DNA of 39,916 bases, from assembly GCA_018650445.1 (NCBI GenBank), contig JABIFX010000213.1, forward strand, positions 1 through 39,916, given 5' to 3'. Shown one piece after another: positions 8,707 through 18,075 of the stretch. A program made the position numbers and the translations under genes. The notes under the pieces were generated by a model that did not search any database, had not been told where the DNA came from, and saw only the letters and a program-made list of their open reading frames with translations. Source of the DNA: Fidelibacterota bacterium (GTDB lineage: Bacteria; Fidelibacterota; UBA8477; JABMPR01). Numbering within the stretch: the first letter of the stretch is position 1; every line of letters begins with the position of its first letter.

Positions 8707-10209
8707 TTATTGACCCTGGTATTCACCAAATACTGACCGGAGAGTATTGGAAATTTCACCAATTGAGGCGTATTCTCGAACTGCTGCGAGGATATGCGGA
8801 AACAAATTTGTCTCAATATTTTGAGCTGCTGTTTTGAGATCAGACAATGATTTTTCAAGAGCCACCTGGTCTCGGCCAGTTTTGACTGCTTCCAGGTCTC
8901 TCAGTTGCCCCTGGGCCGCCTTTGCTTCCAGCTTCAAAACATTTGGACGGGCTTCTTCGTTATCTACGAATTTATTTTGCCCCACGACAACACGATCTCC
9001 CCGTTCAATATCCTGCTGATATTGATAGGCGCTCTTGCCAATTTCATTCTGGAAATACTCCAGCTCAATAGCCTTTATTGCACCACCCAATTCATCCACT
9101 TTATCTAGATATGTAAAGACTTCCTTTTCGATATTATCTGTAAGCGATTCAATTACTTCTGATCCTGCTAATGGGTCAACATAATTTGCCACTCCGCTTT
9201 CAAAACCGATCACCTGCTGGGTCCTCAGCGCCAATCTAACAGATTCCTCGGTAGGTAGCGCCAGTGCTTCGTCTCGCGAGTTGGTATGCAGGGACTGAGT
9301 TCCACCCAACACCGCCGCTAGCGCTTGCAAGGTTACACGAACCACATTATTGTCGATTTGCTGAGCGGTCAGAGTCGACCCACCCGTTTGGGTATGAAAT
9401 CGGCACATCATGGCTTTGGGATTGCTCGCACCAAACCGATCTTTCATGATTTTAGCCCAGACGCGACGCGAAGCCCGGAACTTGGCCACTTCTTCCATCA
9501 AATCATTGTGAGCGTTCCAGAAAAATGAAAGTCGGGCTCCAAATTGGTTCACATCAAGACCTGCTGCAATGGCCGCTTCTACATAGGCGATCCCATTGGC
9601 AAAAGTGAAAGCTAGTTCCTGTGAAGCTGTCGATCCAGCTTCCCGGATATGGTATCCCGAGATAGAAATGGTATTCCAGTTGGGGATATGCTCATTGCAG
9701 TATGAGAAAACATCAGTAATCAGACGCAAAGATGCCTGAGGAGGAAAAATGTACGTCCCGCGGGCGATGTACTCCTTAAGCACATCATTTTGGATTGTTC
9801 CACGTAATTGATGGCTCTCCACACCTTGTTTTTCAGCAACAACTTGATACATAGCCAACAGGATAATAGCTGTCGAATTGATGGTCATCGAGGTGGACAC
9901 CTTGTCCAGAGGTATTTCATCAAAAAGAACTTCCATGTCGGCTAAGGTATCAATGGGTACCCCAACCTTGCCAATTTCTCCCTCAGCAATAGGATCATCA
10001 GAATCATAGCCAATCTGAGTGGGTAAGTCAAAAGCCACAGAAAGACCTGTGGTTCCCTGACTTAAGAGATATCGGTATCGGGTATTTGAGTCTCTCGCAC
10101 TGGAAAAGCCGGCATATTGACGCATCGTCCATTTTCTGGAACGATACATATCTTCATAAATACCTTTTGTGAAGGGATATTGTCCTGCTTTTTCCCCTTG
10201 ATGACTCAT
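8707..10209 (-). CDS. Methylmalonyl-CoA mutase, catalytic (large) subunit
   Basis: This is the TIM-barrel subunit of the B12-dependent mutase that interconverts (R)-methylmalonyl-CoA and succinyl-CoA. [26 protein letters not shown] and [12 protein letters not shown] are typical of the acyl-CoA mutase N-terminal family. The 500-residue chain ends before the cobalamin-binding domain (about 130 residues with DxHxxG), so a separate small subunit must exist and is not in the window. Related acyl-CoA mutases (ethylmalonyl, isobutyryl) cannot be fully excluded, but the motif set and the adjacent carboxylase favour methylmalonyl-CoA. It begins nine bases after the TerB-DnaJ gene in one operon. Confidence 0.9.
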   Translation of the reverse strand: MSHQGEKAGQYPFTKGIYEDMYRSRKWTMRQYAGFSSARDSNTRYRYLLSQGTTGLSVAFDLPTQIGYDSDDPIAEGEIGKVGVPIDTLADMEVLFDEIPLDKVSTSMTINSTAIILLAMYQVVAEKQGVESHQLRGTIQNDVLKEYIARGTYIFPPQASLRLITDVFSYCNEHIPNWNTISISGYHIREAGSTASQELAFTFANGIAYVEAAIAAGLDVNQFGARLSFFWNAHNDLMEEVAKFRASRRVWAKIMKDRFGASNPKAMMCRFHTQTGGSTLTAQQIDNNVVRVTLQALAAVLGGTQSLHTNSRDEALALPTEESVRLALRTQQVIGFESGVANYVDPLAGSEVIESLTDNIEKEVFTYLDKVDELGGAIKAIELEYFQNEIGKSAYQYQQDIERGDRVVVGQNKFVDNEEARPNVLKLEAKAAQGQLRDLEAVKTGRDQVALEKSLSDLKTAAQNIETNLFPHILAAVREYASIGEISNTLRSVFGEYQGQ

Positions 10210-10218
10210 CGATTTCTC

Positions 10219-10941
10219 CTATAGACCTCGATCGGTCTTAATCTGCTGGTAGGCTTCATTAATCGCCTTAAATTTTGCCTCGGCCATTGTTTGGAACTCT
10301 GGTCCAAGATGTTGCACCTTATCAGGATGGAAACGCCTGGCCATAGACCGATAAGCTTTTTTTAATTCCTGGTCACTCGCTGAAGAATTAATCTCCAATA
10401 TCTTATAGGCGGAGTGATTATCTTTCACAAAAATAGCCATAATGGCATCCACATCACTGGCATTCAGCTTCAAGTGCTGGCCAATTTCCTGGATAATTTC
10501 AACTTCACTGGCATGTATTTCGCCATCTGCTTGACTGATCCCAAACAGAACGTGAATGAGTTGCATTTTCTCTGCAATATTCATGTGTCTGTTGATCTGA
10601 TTTGCTATCTCATAAATGTAATAGTCTTGTTCTAAGAGATTCTTCAGCAACACCAGCATTTCCTGGGCATTATCACGTCCAAAACTTTTAATGAGGAATT
10701 GCTTTACATAATCTAATTCTGCTTTGACTACTTTTCCATCTGCCTTCATGACTGCAGCAAGCAGAACCAACATGGCAATGGCAAAATCACCCGGTCTGGT
10801 CTGCTGTGAAATTCTTGGACCAGACCCTTGTCCCATATTGGGATTCGCATCGACCTGACCACCTAACCACCATCCAATTAATCCTCCGATGGGTCCTGCA
10901 AAAGCCCACCCGAGTCCAGCTCCGAACATTCTACCTAGCAT
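10219..10941 (-). CDS. TerB-DnaJ co-chaperone (DjlA-like)
   Basis: Three parts are visible in 240 residues: a glycine-rich hydrophobic N-terminus (about 1-30) that could insert in the membrane as in DjlA, a TerB-like helical domain (about 50-165), and a C-terminal J-domain (about 172-240) with the HPD motif in RRFHPDKVQ. J-domains stimulate Hsp70 ATPase. It sits between the biotin carrier (35 bp) and mutase (9 bp) genes on the same strand. A role in folding or maintaining those enzymes is inference only. Confidence 0.88.
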   Translation of the reverse strand: MLGRMFGAGLGWAFAGPIGGLIGWWLGGQVDANPNMGQGSGPRISQQTRPGDFAIAMLVLLAAVMKADGKVVKAELDYVKQFLIKSFGRDNAQEMLVLLKNLLEQDYYIYEIANQINRHMNIAEKMQLIHVLFGISQADGEIHASEVEIIQEIGQHLKLNASDVDAIMAIFVKDNHSAYKILEINSSASDQELKKAYRSMARRFHPDKVQHLGPEFQTMAEAKFKAINEAYQQIKTDRGL

Positions 10942-10976
10942 TTGAATTCCAATATTTTAATTATCATCAGAGTGGC

Positions 10977-11477
10977 TTACACAATCTCGATGATATTTGT
11001 TCCCTTCTCAACGGTTTGACCTTCGGCCACACCAATTTTTTTGACAATTCCTGCGACTGGAGATTTAATCTCATTCTCCATCTTCATGGCTTCAATGAGG
11101 AAAAGAGGGTCACCCTCCTTTACCTCATCACCTGGGGCATGGAAAATCTTAGTCACTAGACCAGGAATTTGAGCACTGATCAAGCCAGCTTTCACTTCTT
11201 TAAGGGCATCCCAACCTAATTCTCTGAGGTGAAGATGTACTGCATCTAGAAGTTCTAGATTAATGGGGGTCCCGTTAACATTTACTCGATTTGCTTCGCT
11301 AGGACAAACTCCAGCCACAAATGATCGGTTATTCATCAGTATACTATAAACTCCTGGTTGAACTTGAGTCGCCTCAAAACGCAATTCATTTTCACCTGTT
11401 ATGATGATTAATTCGTTGGAATCGATACTGAAATTGGCTTCTATGGATCGTTGACCGGTATTGATTTCGAACTTCAT
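10977..11477 (-). CDS. Biotin carboxyl carrier protein of an acyl-CoA carboxylase
   Basis: The C-terminal 80 residues form a biotinyl domain with the modification site EAMKMENE (Lys132). The N-terminal 90 residues resemble the linker/BT region found at the end of fused propionyl-CoA or methylcrotonyl-CoA carboxylase alpha chains. The start codon shares one base with the stop of the biotin carboxylase gene (TGATG), showing translational coupling. Biotin would be attached by the ligase encoded at the end of the same operon. Acetyl-CoA carboxylase cannot be excluded, but the mutase nearby favours propionyl-CoA. Confidence 0.92.
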   Translation of the reverse strand: MKFEINTGQRSIEANFSIDSNELIIITGENELRFEATQVQPGVYSILMNNRSFVAGVCPSEANRVNVNGTPINLELLDAVHLHLRELGWDALKEVKAGLISAQIPGLVTKIFHAPGDEVKEGDPLFLIEAMKMENEIKSPVAGIVKKIGVAEGQTVEKGTNIIEIV

Positions 11478-12976
11478 CAGTCATTTCTCCCAAGCTGTGC
11501 GCTGACCCAGTTTGACCGCGTTTTCTTTGCTGAGGTAGATGAGTTAGAACTATGTTTGATTTGATTTTGATGATGATAAAGCGACCCGCCTGCGACCAAA
11601 AGTATCTCATCGGTTGAAGCAGCCAGGTCAGCATGTAATTCTTGCCTGAAATTGGTATAGAAGTGAGTGTCGTAGGTCCCCTTTCGGAAAACTGGATGCC
11701 TCACCACGGATCGGCAAAACTGAATAGTTGTCTCAATACCACCGATATAAAATTCTCGGAGTGCCCGTTCACTTCGGTTAAGTGCTGAATCTCTATCCTT
11801 CGCCCAACAAATCAGCTTTCCCAGCATGGGGTCATAATATGGGGTGATCTCAATACCCTGTCTGATTGCTCCATCAAATCTTGTTCCTGCACCATCAGGG
11901 ATTTGAAGCATTACAATTTCTCCCGTAGAAGGTGCAAAATCATGGGCGGCATCTTCAGCATATATGCGACATTCAATTGCATGCCCTGTAGTGCAGATGT
12001 CAGTTTGTTTGATAGATAAAGTCTGGCCCGAGGCGATGCGGATTTGCTCAGCAACCAGATCTATGCCTGTCACCATCTCAGTCACTGGATGTTCCACTTG
12101 CAGACGCGTGTTCATTTCAAGGAAATAAAAATTTCTATGCTTATCTACCAGGAACTCGACAGTTCCAGCGCCTACATAGTTGCAACTCTCAGCAGTCTCT
12201 ACTGCCGCCTGACCCATCTTTGAGCGGAGATCCTCATCAATGAATGGACTGGGAGATTCTTCAATCACTTTTTGATAGCGTCTCTGAATGGAACATTCGC
12301 GTTCATTCAAATGGATTGTATTTCCGTGTGCATCAGCCAGAATTTGGAATTCGATATGATGGGGTTCCTCCAGGTACTTTTCCACATATACCCGGCCATC
12401 ACCGAAGGCTGATTGTGATTCCCTCTCAGCTTTACCGACAGCATCTTCGAACTCATCAGCGGAGTTGACGATGCGCATACCTTTTCCACCACCACCAGCA
12501 GCCTTGATAAGCACTGGGAAACCAATCTCTTTGGCAACCTTCAGGGCCTGAGAAATGTCAGCAATCGGCTCTTGTGTACCGGGTACTACCGGCACCTGTG
12601 TCTTAAGCATTGTTTGCCGCGCCATGGTTTTATCACCCATGATCTTAATCGCCGAAGCGGAGGGTCCGATAAAAACGATGCCTGCCTTGGAAACCTCTCT
12701 GGCAAAATCTGTATTCTCTGATAAAAAACCATAACCTGGATGAATGGCTTCCGTACCGGATTCTCTGGCTACTTCAAGGATTTTTTCGTAGTTGAGATAA
12801 CTTTCGGTGGAGGGGGCTGGACCAATGTGATAGGCTTCATCAGCAAAAAGTACATGGGGAGCAGTACGATCAGCGTCAGAAAAGACAGCTACTACCTCAA
12901 TTCCGAGTTCCCGGCAGGTTCGCATTACTCTTAATGCAATTTCTCCTCGATTTGCGATTAAAATTTTCTTAAACAT
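11477..12976 (-). CDS. Biotin carboxylase subunit of acyl-CoA (probably propionyl-CoA) carboxylase
   Basis: The ATP-grasp enzyme carboxylates biotin using bicarbonate and ATP. Motifs: AANRGEIALRV-type N-terminus (IANRGEIALRVMRT), the glycine loop KAAGGGGKGMR, and the catalytic MNTRLQVEHPVTE. The core ends near YDTHFYTNF and a tail of about 50 low-complexity residues follows; in fused alpha chains this position leads into the carrier part, here a separate coupled gene. ATG12976 directly follows the ligA stop (TAAATG), and an AGGAG ribosome site lies inside the end of ligA. The carboxyltransferase subunit is not in the window. Confidence 0.94.
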   Translation of the reverse strand: MFKKILIANRGEIALRVMRTCRELGIEVVAVFSDADRTAPHVLFADEAYHIGPAPSTESYLNYEKILEVARESGTEAIHPGYGFLSENTDFAREVSKAGIVFIGPSASAIKIMGDKTMARQTMLKTQVPVVPGTQEPIADISQALKVAKEIGFPVLIKAAGGGGKGMRIVNSADEFEDAVGKAERESQSAFGDGRVYVEKYLEEPHHIEFQILADAHGNTIHLNERECSIQRRYQKVIEESPSPFIDEDLRSKMGQAAVETAESCNYVGAGTVEFLVDKHRNFYFLEMNTRLQVEHPVTEMVTGIDLVAEQIRIASGQTLSIKQTDICTTGHAIECRIYAEDAAHDFAPSTGEIVMLQIPDGAGTRFDGAIRQGIEITPYYDPMLGKLICWAKDRDSALNRSERALREFYIGGIETTIQFCRSVVRHPVFRKGTYDTHFYTNFRQELHADLAASTDEILLVAGGSLYHHQNQIKHSSNSSTSAKKTRSNWVSAQLGRND

Positions 12977-14989
12977 TTATTCCGCTCCTACCATACTTCG
13001 AAATTCATCTTCAGTGAGAATTTTCACACCCAGTTTATTGGCTTTCTCCATTTTAGAGCCTGCGCCTGGTCCCGCTACTAAATAATCTGTTTTTTTACTG
13101 ATTGAGTTTGCTGATGCACCACCAAGTGACTCAACCAATACCCTTGCTGAATCTCGGTTAAAGTGTTCCAACTTTCCAGTAAATACAAAGGAGAGCCCCA
13201 AAAATATACCTTCATTCCTGGCGCTCACATCGATGGTGGGGTTTAAACCATGTTTAGCTAATTTTTCCAGGATTTCAAGATTGTCTGAGTCCTTAAAAAA
13301 TGCTACCAATCCTCTGGCTACAATGGGACCAATCTCATGGGTCGCTTCAAGATCCTCAACGGTGGCTTCTACCATGGCGGGAAAGGAACCATATTTATTG
13401 GCAATAACCTTGGAAATATGTTCACCCACATTTCGAATACCCAGGCCATGGATTAACCGCCAAAGATCTGCTGATTTGCTTGCTTCAATCGCCTCCATGA
13501 TATTGAGAGCCGACTTTTCTGCCATTCGCTCCAGATTGGCCAATTGTTCCAGGTTGAGTGAATAAATATCTGCAATGCTGGCAACGAGACCAGAATCTAC
13601 CAATTGTGCTACCAGCTTGGTACCAAAACCATCAATATCCATGCAGCGTTTGGCAACAAAATGCTCAATTCGTCCTTTAATTTGAGCAGAACAGGAAATG
13701 TTCTGACAGTAGTGTTTGGCTTCTCCCTCGAGACGGATCACATGACCATCACAAGCGGGGCAGCGATCCGGGATGATGTAGGGTTGCGAGCCTGCAGGTC
13801 GCTTTTCCAGGTTGGCTTTCACCACCTCTGGAATGACATCGCCTGCCCGCTGAACGACCACGGTGTCACCTGCTCGAACATCCTTCCGATCAATTTCATC
13901 CTGATTGTGAAGGGTGGCTCTGGCCACCACAACACCCCCAAGATGAACGGGTTCAAGATTTGCCACTGGAGTAATGGCACCGGTTCTTCCCACACTGGGG
14001 ACGATGCTTATAATTTTTGTGATTTCCTGGCGGGCTTTAAACTTCCCGGCTATTGCCCACCGTGGGGACCGACTCCGAATACCCATGCGGTTTTGATAAT
14101 CCAGACGGTTCACTTTAGTAACTGTACCATCGATGTCATATTCCAGGTTTTCTCGATCGCTCTCAAGATTATTGTGGAATTGAATCACACTTTTGATGTT
14201 GGGACATAATTCGTACTGATCATTAACCGGAAAACCCCAATCCTTCAGGGCTTGAATAAACTCCATATGGGATTCAACAGAGAAATTATCAATGCGCCCA
14301 GCCGCGTAAAGATTGATCAGTAGGTTACGACTTGATGTGATCCTCGAATCCAGCTGCCGCAAACTTCCGGCAGCGGCATTACGTGGATTGGCAAAGGGTT
14401 GCTTCTCCTGATCGAACTGCCGTTGGTTCAATTTCTCAAAATCATGATGCCCCATAAATACTTCACCGCGGACCTCCAGGTAGGGAGGAATGGATCGCGA
14501 GTTGTCCATGAGTCGTAGAGGTAGTGTCTTTAATGTACGAAGATTTTTGGTGATATTCTCACCAGTGAAACCATCACCCCTTGTCGACCCAGCTGTGAAT
14601 ACGCCATCTACGTAAATCAATTCTACACCAAGACCGTCCAGTTTAGGCTCAACGACATAGTCGAGCTGCTCTATTTCAAGATCCTTCCGTACTCTTGCGT
14701 CAAAACTGACTAACTCTTCTTCATCCATTGCGTTGGATAAGGAAAGCATGGGAATGCTGTGGGTGAGTTGCTCAAAGCCTGAAAGCGGTAAGCTCCCAAC
14801 TCTTTGTGTCGGAGAATCTGCTTGCTTTAATTCTGGGAATTGGGCTTCGAGGTCTTGTAACTCTCTGAGCATAGTATCATAGGCAGCATCAGATATGGTG
14901 GGGTTATCAAGTATATAGTACCGGTGATTATGTTTAGTAAGTGCTTCCGTGAGTTCGCGGATGCGTGCAAGGGTTTGTCGTTGATTCAT
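12977..14989 (-). CDS. ligA: NAD-dependent DNA ligase
   Basis: LigA seals nicks during replication and repair. The 670 residues follow the full family layout: N-terminal Ia domain, adenylation domain with Lys116 in EPKLDG, OB fold, a four-Cys zinc finger (CPAC and CQNISC), tandem HhH motifs, and a C-terminal BRCT domain (FVFTGKL to SKKTDYLVAG). I place the start at ATG14989 (MNQRQTLARI). An in-frame upstream ATG at 15034 would put the N-terminus inside a strong terminator and adds residues foreign to LigA. The gene heads the carboxylase/mutase block and abuts biotin carboxylase with no gap. Confidence 0.95.
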   Translation of the reverse strand: MNQRQTLARIRELTEALTKHNHRYYILDNPTISDAAYDTMLRELQDLEAQFPELKQADSPTQRVGSLPLSGFEQLTHSIPMLSLSNAMDEEELVSFDARVRKDLEIEQLDYVVEPKLDGLGVELIYVDGVFTAGSTRGDGFTGENITKNLRTLKTLPLRLMDNSRSIPPYLEVRGEVFMGHHDFEKLNQRQFDQEKQPFANPRNAAAGSLRQLDSRITSSRNLLINLYAAGRIDNFSVESHMEFIQALKDWGFPVNDQYELCPNIKSVIQFHNNLESDRENLEYDIDGTVTKVNRLDYQNRMGIRSRSPRWAIAGKFKARQEITKIISIVPSVGRTGAITPVANLEPVHLGGVVVARATLHNQDEIDRKDVRAGDTVVVQRAGDVIPEVVKANLEKRPAGSQPYIIPDRCPACDGHVIRLEGEAKHYCQNISCSAQIKGRIEHFVAKRCMDIDGFGTKLVAQLVDSGLVASIADIYSLNLEQLANLERMAEKSALNIMEAIEASKSADLWRLIHGLGIRNVGEHISKVIANKYGSFPAMVEATVEDLEATHEIGPIVARGLVAFFKDSDNLEILEKLAKHGLNPTIDVSARNEGIFLGLSFVFTGKLEHFNRDSARVLVESLGGASANSISKKTDYLVAGPGAGSKMEKANKLGVKILTEDEFRSMVGAE

Positions 14990-15016
14990 AGGCTGAAAAT
15001 GTAATCGGCAGGGTAT

Positions 15017-15048
15017 AAAAAAGAAACGCCCCATTAAGGGGCGTTTCT
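15017..15048 (-). terminator. Rho-independent terminator after the small basic protein gene
   Basis: A perfect 11-bp stem (15022-15032 with 15038-15048) with a five-base loop is followed on the minus strand by TTTTTT (complement of 15017-15022). It ends the transcript of the small gene at 15072-15266 and separates it from ligA. Confidence 0.9.
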
Positions 15049-15071
15049 GAAAATGTTGCCTGGAGTGATGC

Positions 15072-15266
15072 TTATTTAATCAGCGAGTCCATTTGCTCAG
15101 TGATGTAATCAGCATGCTCTTTTTCCTCAGGAACAGCGAGCATTCCTTCTCTAAAACGAAGAGAATTACTTTTGTCCTTTTTGAGGGGCAGGATATAACG
15201 TACCATCTTTTTATGGGTACGTATCTTTCCGCGTACTTTATCTCCAAATGCTTGTGCTTTAGCCAT
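15072..15266 (-). CDS. Conserved-looking small basic protein (possibly DUF4295-like)
   Basis: The 64-residue, lysine/arginine-rich protein begins MAKAQAFGDKVRGK, preceded by a strong GGAGGAAAGACT ribosome site and followed by a perfect terminator, so it is surely a real, well-expressed gene. The middle (VRYILPLKKD, LRFREGML) is reminiscent of the small Bacteroidota DUF4295 family, which is encoded near ribosomal protein genes, but the likeness is only by eye. No signal peptide or membrane segment. A ribosome-associated role is speculation. Confidence 0.75.
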   Translation of the reverse strand: MAKAQAFGDKVRGKIRTHKKMVRYILPLKKDKSNSLRFREGMLAVPEEKEHADYITEQMDSLIK

Positions 15267-15341
15267 AGTCTTTCCTCCAGTCCTTTAGCGGGGCGAAACT
15301 AAACGACAGTCACGCCTATTGCAAATAATTTTGTGCAACGC

Positions 15342-15836
15342 TTACTTGAAAGACAGAATATCCTTCTCAAAGACTTTGTGATCTGTATAACCGACATACT
15401 TACGCTGAATATTGAATTCTCTATCGATAACAAAGGTTGTAGGTATGCTGCGTACACCACCATAGGCCTGTACTACACTTCCATCACCATAAACGATAGG
15501 GTAATTAATGTTCATTTTCTCGGCAAAGGGGACCACAACTTTTGCACCGCCCCGATCCAGAGAAATGCCCAGGACTACTACATCATCTTTGTAGTCATCC
15601 TGAAGCTTAATAAAGCTGGGGATTTCCATTTTGCAGGGACCACACCAGGTAGCCCAAAAGTCTACAATGATAATCTTACCTTTATAGTCAGATAGCGAAA
15701 CTTTCTGTCCATTAAGATCGGTGAGGGTAAAATCTGGGGCACTTTGAGCCGATACAGATGTTGTACCGATCATAAAGAGACCGAAAACCACAAAGAGGAT
15801 GGCGGCTGAACTGGCAATAATTTTATTTCTTTTCAT
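15342..15836 (-). CDS. Secreted TlpA/ResA-like thiol-disulfide oxidoreductase
   Basis: ATG15836 (MKRNKIIASS) has GAAGGAA just upstream; an in-frame start at 15881 would add 15 residues before the signal peptide. The signal peptide ends near VSAQS (about residue 31). The thioredoxin fold carries the CXXC site WCGPC (Cys65, Cys68), the cis-proline segment SIPTTFVID, and an APDFTL entry typical of AhpC/TSA-type TlpA proteins. It should act in the periplasm, probably reducing disulfides for cytochrome c maturation or similar. It is 75 bp from the small basic gene on the same strand. Confidence 0.9.
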   Translation of the reverse strand: MKRNKIIASSAAILFVVFGLFMIGTTSVSAQSAPDFTLTDLNGQKVSLSDYKGKIIIVDFWATWCGPCKMEIPSFIKLQDDYKDDVVVLGISLDRGGAKVVVPFAEKMNINYPIVYGDGSVVQAYGGVRSIPTTFVIDREFNIQRKYVGYTDHKVFEKDILSFK

Positions 15837-16031
15837 ACATTTCCTTCTTTCGTTGTTGCTCTTAGAGCTAGTATCAAGCATCGAGTTACAAATTACTGCG
15901 ATGAATATGGCTTTATAATGCCTTCTTTCACATTATGTTTCTCCGCAAATGCTTGAAAACTGATGAACTGTCAGCCAGCAGTCAATTTCGAGCACCTCGA
16001 GTATGTTTGTGTAGAAAAGAGGAACCCTCAT
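15837..16031. other. Divergent intergenic region
   Basis: This stretch lies between the thioredoxin gene (leftward) and the GH13 region (rightward). A TATAAT at 15914-15919 has no well-spaced -35. No RNA gene or long hairpin is visible. It must hold the promoters for both directions. Confidence 0.35.
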
Positions 16032-16108
16032 ATGAGTCCCAGAGAGTTATCCTGAGTTTGCTTACCATCACCATGATAGTAGCCTGCAGCAAGAAGCCGG
16101 AGTTATAA
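16032..16108 (+). pseudogene. Broken lipoprotein leader in front of the GH13 gene
   Basis: In the reading frame of the GH13 gene, 16046-16105 encodes a hydrophobic stretch LSLLTITMIVACSKK with a lipobox (VAC, Cys codon 16085-16087), then Pro-Glu-Leu and a TAA at 16106-16108. Six bases later the GH13 ORF opens in the same frame. A good ribosome site (AGAGGA) and ATG16032 precede it but in another frame, which hits TGA after seven codons. One indel and one nonsense codon would thus explain the split of an originally continuous lipoprotein gene. Sequencing errors or a real micro-lipoprotein are alternatives. Confidence 0.5.
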
Positions 16109-16114
16109 AAAGAT

Positions 16115-18073
16115 ATGACATCAAGTAATATGGATATTGCCGCCGTTGATGAAAAATTGGGGCTAAGTCGGAATCAAGATGAGGTGGTTTTTCGTCTGTT
16201 TGCACCAGGAGAAGATCAGGTAAGCCTGGTCCTTTTTGAAAAATATGATGATGAAAGCGGTGAAAATCTTGCCATGCTTAAAAAGAGCAATGGTGTTTGG
16301 GAAGTCAGTGTTCCCAATGATAAGCTGACTAAATATTATGCTTATTCAGCTTCTAGTTCGGGGGAGATCATCACTCCAGATCCATATTCCCAAGCAGTAG
16401 TAAGGCAGAATCACTTCAAGTATCCCAGCAAATCCATCATTTTACCAAAGGACAATTTTGATTGGCAGGGAGACGAGGTTACTTCTGCAGCAATCGGAGA
16501 TCTTGTTATTCTTGAAGCACATCTCAGAGATATGACGGTTCATTCTAGCTCCGGAACTCAAAAGCCAGGGACTTACCAGGGCTTCGTTGAGGCAGACCAG
16601 AGGGGTGGCATCTCTCACCTGAAAGATATGGGATATAATGCCATTGAATTTTTGCCTCTACAGGAATTTGGCAATATCGAAATCGACTATAAGAATTCAG
16701 AATTAAGTACCTGGAATGACTGGAATCCCTACGAGGCCAATCATTGGGGTTATATGACTTCATTTTTCTTCGCCCCTGAAATTTATTACGGATCCGACGG
16801 TGTCAAGGATAGAGGCGTCTGGGTTGGACAGGATGGTCGAGCCGTCAATGAGATGAAAGAAATGGTGAGAGCGCTACATAAAGAAGGCATATCAGTCATC
16901 CTGGATGTGGTCTATAACCATGTTTCCCAATATGATGATAATCCATTTAAACTCATCAACAAAGACTACTACTTCAGATTAGATGAAGCAGGGGAATATC
17001 TCTCGCATAGTGGCTGTGGAAATGATTTTAAAACCGAGAATACCATGTCGCGGAAAATGATCATCGAAAGTCTCCTGCATTGGATGAATGAGTATCACAT
17101 CGATGGCTTTCGTTTTGATCTGGCTGCCATGATTGATCTGGAGACCGTAAATGCGATCACCGCTGCCACACAGGCAGTCAATCCTAATATCATTCTGATT
17201 GGCGAACCCTGGGGTGGGGGTGGATATAACCCAAGGGAATTGGCTGATCATGGCTGGGCATCCTGGAATGATCATTTCCGGAATAGTGTTAAAGGACGCA
17301 ATCCCCGTGAAAATGATTATGGATTTATTTTTGGGAAACTGTGGGATGGGAACAACACTGAGCATTATAAAAAACTCATGCGGGGATACTTACAAAGTGA
17401 GGGTGGACACTTTAAACATCCCGCTCAAAATGTGAATTATCTTGAAAGTCATGATGATAATACCATCGGTGATTTTATTAGAATGTCTCTTGACAAGGTT
17501 GGAGCAACGGAGGTTGTCACCCGAGCTCAGGTGGCTCAATTATCAAGTGAGGAGATAACCATACATAAGCTGGCTGCGCTGAACTTATTGACCAGTCAGG
17601 GACCCGTTATGATAGCTCAGGGACAAAGTTGGGGTCGTGCGAAGGTGATTGCCAATAGCGTTGGTAGTGATCAGAATGCTGGACAACTCGATCATAATTC
17701 GTATGAGAAAGATGATGAAACCAATTGGCTTAACTGGGACGAAAAAGAGCTCAATCATGATCTGGTTGACTATTACCGGGGTTTGGTCGCGATCAGAAAC
17801 AAATATGCTGAAATCAGAAATGTGGATACAGGCTACCGGCAATTTATTAATGGATCCAGCGAACTTTCCTTTGGCGTAAATATGACTGGTGAGAATCAGA
17901 TACTCGTACTGTTGAATGGTGATCAGAAAGCCGTTTCAGAATTTTCCTTACCTCCAGGAATCTGGACCATTCTAGCCAATGCAGATCGGGCTGATACCAA
18001 AGGCCTCGGGAGCATAGAGCAAGTCGCTGAAGTAGCTGAACAGTCCGGTCTTATTCTGGTTCAGAAGGAGTAA
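16115..18073 (+). CDS. GH13 alpha-glucan debranching-type enzyme (pullulanase/isoamylase-like)
   Basis: An N-terminal CBM48/E-set-like domain (about 10-110; [16 protein letters not shown]) precedes the catalytic barrel. All four GH13 regions are present: [14 protein letters not shown] with nucleophile Asp335, GEPWGG with acid/base Glu364, and ESHDDNT with Asp447. The GEPW and RFAP-like features favour alpha-1,6 cleavage of glycogen or pullulan. At 652 residues it matches bacterial type I pullulanases. As annotated it is cytoplasmic, but an in-frame lipoprotein leader lies just upstream behind a single TAA, so it may once have been surface exposed. GGAG lies 12 bases before ATG16115, a long spacing. 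YjbQ follows two bases after its stop. Confidence 0.9.
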   Translation: MTSSNMDIAAVDEKLGLSRNQDEVVFRLFAPGEDQVSLVLFEKYDDESGENLAMLKKSNGVWEVSVPNDKLTKYYAYSASSSGEIITPDPYSQAVVRQNHFKYPSKSIILPKDNFDWQGDEVTSAAIGDLVILEAHLRDMTVHSSSGTQKPGTYQGFVEADQRGGISHLKDMGYNAIEFLPLQEFGNIEIDYKNSELSTWNDWNPYEANHWGYMTSFFFAPEIYYGSDGVKDRGVWVGQDGRAVNEMKEMVRALHKEGISVILDVVYNHVSQYDDNPFKLINKDYYFRLDEAGEYLSHSGCGNDFKTENTMSRKMIIESLLHWMNEYHIDGFRFDLAAMIDLETVNAITAATQAVNPNIILIGEPWGGGGYNPRELADHGWASWNDHFRNSVKGRNPRENDYGFIFGKLWDGNNTEHYKKLMRGYLQSEGGHFKHPAQNVNYLESHDDNTIGDFIRMSLDKVGATEVVTRAQVAQLSSEEITIHKLAALNLLTSQGPVMIAQGQSWGRAKVIANSVGSDQNAGQLDHNSYEKDDETNWLNWDEKELNHDLVDYYRGLVAIRNKYAEIRNVDTGYRQFINGSSELSFGVNMTGENQILVLLNGDQKAVSEFSLPPGIWTILANADRADTKGLGSIEQVAEVAEQSGLILVQKE

Positions 18074-18075
18074 TT

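Noticed and set aside
8834-9528. Several short open frames on the plus strand
   Set aside because: They are shadows of the methylmalonyl-CoA mutase gene, overlapping each other and without translation signals.
13604-14209. 201-codon open frame on the plus strand
   Set aside because: It is wholly antisense to the conserved LigA coding sequence and has no ribosome site or recognisable domain.
14990-15034. Upstream ATG extension of LigA (MGRFFFIP...)
   Set aside because: It lies inside the minus-strand terminator stem and adds residues not seen in LigA; ATG14989 fits the family.
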